DNA from: Kineobactrum sediminis
GTDB lineage: Bacteria > Pseudomonadota > Gammaproteobacteria > Pseudomonadales > Halieaceae
Assembly (NCBI RefSeq): GCF_002868715.1
Contig: NZ_PKLZ01000003.1
Location: 434,001-498,000, forward strand
Reading direction: 5' to 3'
Length of the DNA stretch: 64,000 nucleotides
The notes under the pieces were generated by a model that saw only the letters and a program-made list of their open reading frames with translations, had not been told where the DNA came from and did not search any database. Below are positions 37,665-43,484 of the stretch, in pieces. The translations under genes were made by a program, and so were the position numbers. Position 1 is the stretch's first letter, and every line of letters begins with the position of its first letter.

Positions 37665-37772
37665 ATGTTGATGCACAATCCTCCCCATCCTGGGGAAATT
37701 ATTAGAGAACTGTGCCTTGAGCCATTAGGTATTACTGAAGAGGATAATGATTATGGCTATTCCCAACAATAA
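37665..37772 (+). pseudogene. HigA N-terminal remnant
   Basis: A 35-codon frame ([20 protein letters not shown] and onward) equals the start of a HigA antitoxin (compare MTMYNPPHPGEFI of the intact gene) but breaks off after LGIT and runs into a different frame. The intact orphan HigA gene starts inside its end, so the joint looks like a recombination scar between two higA genes. Confidence 0.7.
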
Positions 37773-38067
37773 AGGCATGCAGCGCAAGCCGACTCATCCT
37801 GGTGAAATGCTCAGGGAGGACTTTCTGCCAGATTATGGCCTGACGGTGACCAGGCTTGCTGCGTCTCTGGGCGTCTCTCGCCAGTCAGTTAATGAGTTGT
37901 TGAGAGAGCGCCGTGCTGTTAGTCCCGAAATGGCGCTTCGGCTTGCCCGCTTGTTTGGTAACTCTCCCGAGTTTTGGCTGAATGCGCAGCGTTCGGTTGA
38001 TTTGTGGACGGCGGCACAATCTGTCAAGGAAGCGGTAGACCGGATTAAACCATTACATGCTGCGTGA
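37753..38067 (+). CDS. Orphan HigA-family XRE antitoxin
   Basis: A 104-residue HigA protein: [36 protein letters not shown] (helix-turn-helix about residues 33-55), [31 protein letters not shown]. Start at MAIPNNK (37753) with gaagagg about 10 nt upstream; ATG 37747 is an in-frame alternative. Its own toxin gene is missing: only an unrelated HigB C-terminal scrap lies upstream. It may still bind operators of the neighbouring modules. Repeat copy B follows 87 bp after the stop. Confidence 0.85.
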   Translation: MAIPNNKGMQRKPTHPGEMLREDFLPDYGLTVTRLAASLGVSRQSVNELLRERRAVSPEMALRLARLFGNSPEFWLNAQRSVDLWTAAQSVKEAVDRIKPLHAA

Positions 38068-38072
38068 AAGTA

Positions 38073-38116
38073 CAGCCGGGCATATTGCCCCATGCAGTAT
38101 CAGCAGAGGTGATCCG
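38073..38116 (+). repeat. 44-bp direct repeat, copy 2
   Basis: Matches 36801-36844 at 41 of 44 positions; directly follows the orphan higA stop. In copy 1 this DNA is the end of a TIGR03643 coding sequence, so here it is likely a leftover of a second such gene. Confidence 0.75.
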
Positions 38117-38153
38117 TCGCTCGCACAAGATGCAATCCAGATAGACGCAGATA

Positions 38154-38253
38154 TTATTAGCCCGCGCTGTTTTATAACCATAAAACGTTTCCGCGGAAAC
38201 GTCACAGATCATATTCGTCCAGGCGGGCTTGATACTTTGGGCCTGTGCTAGAG
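38154..38253 (+). repeat. Cassette-separating palindromic repeat, copy B
   Basis: Same unit as copy A with the two palindromes unchanged. Here the outer arms AGCCCGC and GCGGGCT form a perfect 7-bp stem, whereas A and C keep a partial stem by different substitutions; this co-variation suggests the folded form matters. Confidence 0.9.
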
Positions 38254-38308
38254 TTTCACCCTCGAATAACAAGCCGGGGAAATGATATTGCCCCTCACAT
38301 TACGCAGC

Positions 38309-38336
38309 TTGACAGTGTTGCGCAACACGCTACACT
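38309..38336 (+). promoter_or_regulatory. higBA promoter with operator in the spacer
   Basis: TTGACA (38309-38314) and TACACT (38331-38336) are separated by 16 bp, and the spacer contains the perfect 14-bp palindrome GTGTTGCGCAACAC (38315-38328), an obvious site for HigA autorepression. The predicted transcription start falls at or next to the GTG start codon at 38344, so the mRNA would be leaderless or nearly so. Confidence 0.8.
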
Positions 38337-38343
38337 ACGATCC

Positions 38344-38622
38344 GTGATCAAGTCTTTCAAGCACAAGGGACTGAAGTTGTACTACGAGACAGCCAGTACT
38401 CGTGGCATTCAGACTAAGCACGCCAGTCGACTACGAATGCAATTAGCTGCTCTGGATAGCGCGATGGAAGTCTCAGATCTGGACCTTCCTGGATACAAAA
38501 TGCATCAGTTAAAGGGCGACCGCAAAGGTTTCTGGTCTATATCCGTCAGTGGCAACTGGCGTTTGACCTTTGAGTTTCACGATGGGCATGTGTATCTGCT
38601 TGATTATGAGGACTACCACTAA
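38344..38622 (+). CDS. higB: HigB-type toxin, RelE superfamily mRNA interferase
   Basis: A 92-residue protein starting at GTG 38344 (VIKSFKHKGLKLYYETAST), which matches the family start; the longer open frame from 38245 runs through the promoter and is not credible. Conserved features: GIQTKHASRLRMQLAALD, LPGYKMHQLKGDRKGFWSISVSGNWRLTFEF and the terminal DYEDYH. RelE-fold ribosome-dependent mRNases of this class cleave translated mRNA. Stop and higA start overlap (TAATGA). The pair looks complete and should be a functional type II module. Confidence 0.92.
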   Translation: MIKSFKHKGLKLYYETASTRGIQTKHASRLRMQLAALDSAMEVSDLDLPGYKMHQLKGDRKGFWSISVSGNWRLTFEFHDGHVYLLDYEDYH

Positions 38623-38915
38623 TGACCATGTATAACCCGCCTCATCCCGGAGAGTTCATTTTCGCAACCTACATGGAGCCATTTGGCCTGAGTTGCCGCT
38701 ATCTTGCGGAGAAGCTTGATGTTTCCCCCTCCACATTAAACAGGATACTCAAGCTCCAGAGCGGCGTGAGTCCTGCGATGGCGCTTCGTCTTTCCAAGGC
38801 GCTCGGGCGTAGCCCAGAGAGCTGGCTTGCCATGCAGGATGCCCATGACCTGTGGCATGCAAGCAGGAATCTCAAGTTGGATAGAGTAAAAAAGGTTGAG
38901 CTTAACGCTGCATAA
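38622..38915 (+). CDS. higA: HigA antitoxin
   Basis: A 97-residue XRE antitoxin: MYNPPHPGEFIFATYMEPFGLSCRYLAEKLDVSPSTLNRIL (helix-turn-helix about 23-45), GVSPAMALRLSKALGRSPESWLAMQDAHDLW. It overlaps higB by one base and should repress the higBA promoter through the spacer palindrome. The 3' half (from SPAMALRL) is duplicated at 41099-41248. Repeat copy C starts 20 bp after its stop codon. Confidence 0.93.
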   Translation: MTMYNPPHPGEFIFATYMEPFGLSCRYLAEKLDVSPSTLNRILKLQSGVSPAMALRLSKALGRSPESWLAMQDAHDLWHASRNLKLDRVKKVELNAA

Positions 38916-38934
38916 GATTTGCCAAGCAAAAACG

Positions 38935-39036
38935 TTATTAACCCGCGCTGTTTTATAACCATAAAACGTTTCCGCGGAAACGTCACAGATCATATTTGTT
39001 CAACCGGGCTCGATACCCTGGGTCTGTATTATCGAG
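38935..39036 (+). repeat. Cassette-separating palindromic repeat, copy C
   Basis: Same unit; both inner palindromes are intact. Its 3' third (from about 39000) runs into the 3' end of the minus-strand S1/P1-type gene, whose stop codon and last codons lie within the repeat. Confidence 0.88.
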
Positions 39037-40367
39037 CGGATCCAGGCCTGGGCAAAATAGGAAAACCGCCCCATCTGTTGATTCAACGCCTTCTCGAGCT
39101 CAGCGCCTGAATCCGGATGGTAGGACCCGATCACAGACAGTATGTCCGCCTCCTCCGGCGATTGCGAAAATTCGAAGGTGGCATCCGACACCAGTTTTGG
39201 TGGCACCCAGCGTTCAAGTGCGCCATCCAGGCCCGGGGCACCCTGTACCGAACTCAACGCCAGGTCATCGACCAGGGTGCTCGATGTCCAGGGCTTTGTC
39301 GCCTGCAGCTGCGCCACCTGGCTGAGGGTGGGGTGTTCCCAATGCCGGGCTTGTACCGCATTGGTGACCACACCCATCTGAAACGCCTCGATCACGCCAT
39401 GACGATTGGATACCAGCTGAATCGCTGCCCCCACCTGGCTGGTCACCACTGTCCACAAACTTTCCACCAGCCCTATGCCGGGTAGGGGCACTGCGTGATA
39501 GGGCTGGGCAAGGTCACCCACATAGTGCAAACCCCAGCCCATAAAGCGCCACCCCCAATAATCGTGCCCGCCTGCAAAAGCCAGCGTTGCCAACTTTCGG
39601 TACAGTTCGGTCCGATACATCGGGTAGGTGACCAACAAACCGGGCTGCGCCCTTTGACTCAACCAATCCAGATGGTAGAAACCCATGTGAAAAGGCGCCT
39701 GGGAGCTGTACTCCAGATTAGGATTCCCGAAAGGCTGCACACCAAAACCATACCGCGCACCGTGCTCGGTACCATTGTCTTCGTACAGGCCGATGTCCAG
39801 GCCAAAATCGGGTTCGTCAGAGGCGCTCGCCACTACGCTGGCCGCCGGCACCGTATCGCCACTACCCAACTTTACATACCGTGAGCGATTCGACTCGATA
39901 GTGCCGCGCAGGAAGGTCAGTTCAGACACGTCGATTATCGAGTCAGTTGCCGACAGTGCCTCGTAGGCCATCATCTGGCGATAAGGCTGATAAGAGCGCG
40001 TTGGATTTACCCGTATCGCCTCCAGAAAAGAGCGTTCAAGCGCCTCTCCCTCGGCCGAAGGCGTAAACGTGAGCTCGTCGGGGAGGGGCGCATAGTGCGG
40101 CATGCTCGTGCGCGCCCATTGCTCATGTTCGCCCAGAAGTTGGGCTACCGGCTGGGCCTGTGCCGTCAAAAACGTCTGTAACGTCTCAACTTCCAGCGGG
40201 GGCGCCGCTGCAACCTCTGGCATGGCACGTAGCAGGGGCCAGGCAAGGGTTGCGTGATCCGACCACGCCATACTCAGTGAAGACGTGAGCATGGCGACAG
40301 AAACCACCAGCCCCGGAACCAGGCGATTGCACCAACGCTGATTGGCCGTCATTAGCCACCCCCTCAA
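39000..40367 (-). CDS. Exported S1/P1 nuclease / zinc-dependent phospholipase C superfamily protein
   Basis: A 455-residue protein with a signal peptide (hydrophobic about residues 17-33). The mature start AWSDHATLAWP and GWGLHYVGDLAQPYHAVPLPG (about 275-295), with a following SNRHGVIEAF, are the Trp/His/Asp zinc-ligand pattern of the S1/P1 nuclease-phospholipase C fold (three Zn ions). It may hydrolyse phosphodiesters of lipids or nucleic acids outside the cytoplasm. The C-terminal codons (IIQTQGIEPG) lie in repeat copy C, so the native end may have been replaced. It sits alone, reverse to the toxin-antitoxin genes, as cargo in the array. The start is uncertain (ATG 40367 or 40352). Confidence 0.8.
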   Translation of the reverse strand: MRGWLMTANQRWCNRLVPGLVVSVAMLTSSLSMAWSDHATLAWPLLRAMPEVAAAPPLEVETLQTFLTAQAQPVAQLLGEHEQWARTSMPHYAPLPDELTFTPSAEGEALERSFLEAIRVNPTRSYQPYRQMMAYEALSATDSIIDVSELTFLRGTIESNRSRYVKLGSGDTVPAASVVASASDEPDFGLDIGLYEDNGTEHGARYGFGVQPFGNPNLEYSSQAPFHMGFYHLDWLSQRAQPGLLVTYPMYRTELYRKLATLAFAGGHDYWGWRFMGWGLHYVGDLAQPYHAVPLPGIGLVESLWTVVTSQVGAAIQLVSNRHGVIEAFQMGVVTNAVQARHWEHPTLSQVAQLQATKPWTSSTLVDDLALSSVQGAPGLDGALERWVPPKLVSDATFEFSQSPEEADILSVIGSYHPDSGAELEKALNQQMGRFSYFAQAWIRSIIQTQGIEPG

Positions 40368-40406
40368 AAAGCAATCCCCTATATAAGATAAAGTGTTATG
40401 TGTATC

Positions 40407-40796
40407 TCAGGCTTCCGCTAAGCCGAGATGTTTGACGAAGGGTTTAAAGTCCTTATCTGAAAAAAGAAGAGGGAGTTTCTGTTCAATGCAAAATGTCGCG
40501 ATAATTACATCCGCAGTCTTGCGAACGGTAATGCCCTTTTTTCGTAGTGCTCTAAAATTCTCTGCACTCTTAATGGCCATTTGCCTGCCGAGCATATCGA
40601 AAATGGCTACATCTTCAAAAACCTTGCGTGCAGCCCTGTAGTCTTTGTCATGCCTAAAGCCCTGCAATACCTCAGTTAAAATCAAATCACCAATAGCGAC
40701 CGGCTTTATCCCAAGGGTATTATCGAGCCTGTCAGTCTGAGGGCCGTACGCCCCAGAGAAATAATCAATCCATACGCTGGAGTCAACTATGATCAT
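40407..40796 (-). CDS. vapC: VapC-type PIN-domain toxin
   Basis: A 129-residue PIN-domain ribonuclease: MIIVDSSVWIDYFSG (first acidic residue), LILTEVLQGF (Glu), TADVIIATFCIEQKLPLLFSDKDFKPF (third and fourth acidic residues), so the Mg2+ site is complete. VapC toxins cut tRNA or rRNA. Its ATG overlaps the vapB stop by four bases (40793-40796), indicating coupled translation. Confidence 0.93.
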   Translation of the reverse strand: MIIVDSSVWIDYFSGAYGPQTDRLDNTLGIKPVAIGDLILTEVLQGFRHDKDYRAARKVFEDVAIFDMLGRQMAIKSAENFRALRKKGITVRKTADVIIATFCIEQKLPLLFSDKDFKPFVKHLGLAEA

Positions 40797-40987
40797 GAGT
40801 TGGTTCTCATATCATCAAGGTCTCCAGTCCATTGCAATTTCCCGCGAAGTTTCTTTATGTTTTCCTGTTTATTCAGCCTAATCAACGTCTTGAGTCCAGC
40901 CTCAACCGCATCTTTCTTGGTCTTTAAGCCCGTGGCCTTCATAACGTCATTCATTAACTTGTCGTCTATCTCAATATTGGTTCGCAT
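40793..40987 (-). CDS. vapB: VapB antitoxin (ribbon-helix-helix)
   Basis: A 64-residue protein: MRTNIEIDDKLMNDVMKATGLKTKKDAVEAGLKTLIRL is a ribbon-helix-helix of the VapB (MT0202/AF0090-like) type, with a C-terminal toxin-binding tail ending GDLDDMR. It is the first gene of the pair and should repress its own promoter through the inverted repeat at 41016-41045. Confidence 0.92.
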   Translation of the reverse strand: MRTNIEIDDKLMNDVMKATGLKTKKDAVEAGLKTLIRLNKQENIKKLRGKLQWTGDLDDMRTNS

Positions 40988-41015
40988 GATCGAGCGCTCT
41001 ATGTATAATTGCGAA

Positions 41016-41055
41016 ATGTGTACAAATTATAGATAGTATACACATAGCAAGTCAA
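41016..41055 (-). promoter_or_regulatory. vapBC promoter and operator
   Basis: On the minus strand TTGACT (41050-41055) and TATAAT (41026-41031) are 18 bp apart. Perfect 7-bp arms ATGTGTA (41016-41022) and TACACAT (41039-41045) flank the -10 element, giving a plausible VapB operator. Confidence 0.75.
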
Positions 41056-41098
41056 GCAAACGGGACGCCGTAACCGCTGCCCCTTCTTGAACCACTTC

Positions 41099-41248
41099 AT
41101 GAGTCCTGCAATGGCGCTTCGTCTTTCCAAGTCGCTCGGGCTTAGCCAAGAGAGCTGGCTTGCAATGCAGGATGCCTACGACCTATGGCATGCAAGCAGG
41201 AATCTCAAGCTGGATAGAGTGAAAAAGGTTGAGCTTAACGCGGCATAG
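41099..41248 (+). pseudogene. HigA 3'-half duplicate
   Basis: A 49-codon frame (MSPAMALRLSKSLGLSQESW and on, ending KKVELNAA) nearly identical to the last half of higA at 38770-38915, including the third-base pattern. It lacks the N-terminus, so it cannot bind DNA; the ATG is probably not used. It shows that a higA-repeat unit was duplicated and then interrupted. Confidence 0.85.
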
Positions 41249-41277
41249 CAATCGATAGGCGCAGACGACTCGTTGGT

Positions 41278-41391
41278 GATCTTGCCGGGGCCTGTTCACG
41301 CCGCATAAATATCCAACACCGCCTGGTATACCAGGTGCTCGATGAAGACCGGGTGGTGAAAGTTCTTCGGCTCTGGAGCCACTACGATTAA
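41278..41391 (+). pseudogene. Txe/YoeB-type toxin C-terminal remnant
   Basis: The frame DLAGACSRRINIQHRLVYQV and on to VVKVLRLWSHYD then stop matches the C-terminal third of Txe/YoeB toxins (RRIN-xxHRLVY and the final WxHY). The N-terminal two thirds and any antitoxin gene are absent. 41392-41507 holds nothing recognisable. Confidence 0.75.
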
Positions 41392-41507
41392 TGTATAACA
41401 AGTGGCTCCGTCCGGAAGCTGGGGTTCCCACGGCCTCGTCGGCCTTCCCGGCGACTTCACTCTACTACTGATCTTCGTCCGCAGCGCGTGTGCTGGCGGC
41501 ACAGGTG

Positions 41508-41586
41508 TTATAAGCTCGCGCTGTTTATAACCATAAAACGTCTCCGCGGAAACGTCTTTGAGCATTTTTTGTTCAATCGGATAGCC
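41508..41586 (+). repeat. Cassette-separating palindromic repeat, copy D (degenerate)
   Basis: Most diverged copy: one base lost in the GTTTTAT arm and a T-to-C change in the second palindrome (CGTCTCCGCGGAAACG). It closes the toxin-antitoxin array; the GTPase pair begins about 100 bp later. Confidence 0.8.
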
Positions 41587-41691
41587 ATAAATTGATGCGG
41601 AACGTGGATTTTCAGCTGAGACCGCGATGGATTTTAACAAGCACAGATCGCCCCCATGAATGATAATTAAGATACTGATGGAGGCACTCGA

Positions 41692-41766
41692 ATGTCACAG
41701 ATTAACCCAGACCGATGCACTGATTTACAATGCGACCGGAGCTCCCAGTGCCTGATAAAGTCGTAG
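41692..41766 (+). other. Short ORF with strong ribosome-binding site, out of frame with the GTPase gene
   Basis: ATG 41692 has TGGAGG 7 nt upstream, far better than any site before the GTPase ATG at 41730, but its frame (MSQINPDRCTDLQ and on) stops after 24 codons inside the GTPase gene. Either it is a leader peptide coupled to the GTPase, or the real GTPase start is here and indels have broken the first 15 codons. Confidence 0.5.
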
Positions 41767-43484
41767 ATACTGAGCGCCGGGAGCTGGTAGCGGCGCTGCG
41801 CCGTCTTGAGGAAGCCCGCCCTGACAAAATCGGGCTGGCGGGTGACCTCGTGAATACCGAGCTCGGCGTTGCTGGCGATGTGGCAGCGTCCGGGACTACT
41901 GCCACTGCGACGGGCATGACCACAATCCTTGGGTCAAGTACGCTGGCAGGCGATTTTGCGGGCGTATTCGTCGCCACAACACCCGACGGGTGGGTGATCG
42001 GCGCGCGTCTTCCGGGTAGTGCTCTGGCTTATGGGGCCACCTGTATGATTCGCAATGGCGAATCGGCGGACCAGACCCGGCCGACACTCCTGCAGCGCCT
42101 GAAAGCCAGGCTGGGTCGCGGGAACGAGGATGACCTGGCAGTCGCAGAGGATGTGCCGATACAGCAGTTCGAGATCCAGTATAAGGACGCTTATTATGTC
42201 TTTGTCGCGGCACTAAGGAAGTCTGTTGAGGGGTGTGATATCGACCCCGAGCGGGCCGAGCGCTTGATGTCTGCGGTAACCAGTGGCGACCTTCCTGTGC
42301 AGGAGGCCATGAATCTCCTGGGTCCGGGCACGGTAGAGGAAGATAAAGATGAGAAAGGTGAGAAACGTTTTGGGCAATGGCTGACCCTGGACACCTATCG
42401 CAACCTCCTGGACCAGGCCATCAATAGTGAAGCCGACGTCAATCTGGAAAAGCTTGAGGACTATTTGCAAGAGCATGTTCCCCGGGTCTGGTTGCTGGGC
42501 AAGACCGGGGCGGGGAAGAGTTCGCTGGTGGCGGAAATCACCGGGCAGAGTTCGGTAGAGATCGGCAATGGCTTTGAGCCCTGCACAGGCGGGCTTACCC
42601 GTTACCAGTTTCCCGCTGAACAGCCCATTATCGAGTTCCTGGATACCCGTGGACTAGATGAGACCGGCTATGTCGCTGATGCGGACGTGGTGGAGGCGAG
42701 CAGCCAGGCCCATGCCATTATTGTGGTGATGAAGGTTGATGACCCGGAACAGTCCTCGGTGATGGATGTGCTCACCCGGCTGGACAAGGCCTCCCGAAAG
42801 CACTTGATTGCCGTTTATACGGCTTCCCATGCCGGGCTTGACCCGGCCGAGGCGGAGCGGGCCGTGGCGCATCTTCACACTGCGCTGACCCAAAAAATGA
42901 AGCAGCCCGTGCCCCATGTGTTCGTGGATTTCCCCAGCCGGGCCAATGTCGACAAGCTGAGGGAGTTGCTTGCAGAGCTCATGCCGTCCGCCGAGATTTT
43001 CCTGCGCCAGACGGTTGTCGCAACCCACGAAGAGCAGATTTATCTGGCACAGCGCACCCGGATACTGTGGCACGCGGGTGCGGCCGCATCTGCGGATTTC
43101 GTGCCCGGAGTCGGCCTGATCGCGGTACCCAGCATTCAGTTGAAGATGCTTTACCAGTTGGCGGAAGCCTATGGCCTCACCTGGGGCAAACAGGAAGTAA
43201 TGGAATTCCTGGGCAGCCTGGGCGCGGGTTTCACCCTGGCTTATGGCACCCGCGCCCTGGTCACGCAGCTGGGGCGACTGATCCCGGTGTGGGGCCAGAC
43301 GGTCGGCCAGGCTACGGCGGTATCCCTCTCCTTTGGGCTTACCTTTGCGCTCGGTCGTGGGGCCTGTTACTACATGTACCAAAAGCGCAACGGCGCCGAG
43401 GTGGATCGTGAAGAGCTGAAGCAAGTTTATGAGCGCGCGCTGCGTCGGGAAAATCTGGGCGTTGAAACCAATGAAGCCAAATAA
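41730..43484 (+). CDS. Membrane-associated GTPase with glycine-rich N-terminal domain (gene 1 of a GTPase pair)
   Basis: A 584-residue protein. Residues about 10-110 are a helix (VDTERRELVAALRRLEEARPDKIG) followed by a Gly/Ala/Thr-rich hydrophobic segment (about 35-95) like a glycine zipper. About 130-195 is a helical domain with IDPERAERLMSAVTSGDLPVQEAMNLL. The GTPase domain has G1 GKTGAGKSS (257-265), a Thr in the switch (CTGGLT), G3 DTRGLDE and a G4-like YTASHAG, then a C-terminal hydrophobic YcjF/DUF697-like segment (about 450-560). It is followed by a second GTPase that starts inside its last codons. The function is unknown; the design resembles prophage YfjP-type GTPases and suggests membrane remodelling or conflict. 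The start is doubtful. Confidence 0.8.
   Translation: MRPELPVPDKVVDTERRELVAALRRLEEARPDKIGLAGDLVNTELGVAGDVAASGTTATATGMTTILGSSTLAGDFAGVFVATTPDGWVIGARLPGSALAYGATCMIRNGESADQTRPTLLQRLKARLGRGNEDDLAVAEDVPIQQFEIQYKDAYYVFVAALRKSVEGCDIDPERAERLMSAVTSGDLPVQEAMNLLGPGTVEEDKDEKGEKRFGQWLTLDTYRNLLDQAINSEADVNLEKLEDYLQEHVPRVWLLGKTGAGKSSLVAEITGQSSVEIGNGFEPCTGGLTRYQFPAEQPIIEFLDTRGLDETGYVADADVVEASSQAHAIIVVMKVDDPEQSSVMDVLTRLDKASRKHLIAVYTASHAGLDPAEAERAVAHLHTALTQKMKQPVPHVFVDFPSRANVDKLRELLAELMPSAEIFLRQTVVATHEEQIYLAQRTRILWHAGAAASADFVPGVGLIAVPSIQLKMLYQLAEAYGLTWGKQEVMEFLGSLGAGFTLAYGTRALVTQLGRLIPVWGQTVGQATAVSLSFGLTFALGRGACYYMYQKRNGAEVDREELKQVYERALRRENLGVETNEAK

Noticed and set aside
37338-38993. Repeated small minus-strand frames starting MICDVSAETFYGYKTAR
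   Set aside because: They are only translations of the palindromic repeat copies A, B and C, not genes.
36916-41586. Classical integron with attC sites and integrase
   Set aside because: The repeats lack the RYYYAAC/GTTRRRY pair, and no tyrosine recombinase of the IntI type is encoded in the window.
36227-41586. CRISPR array
   Set aside because: The repeats are about 100 bp, only four copies, and spaced by genes rather than by uniform spacers.
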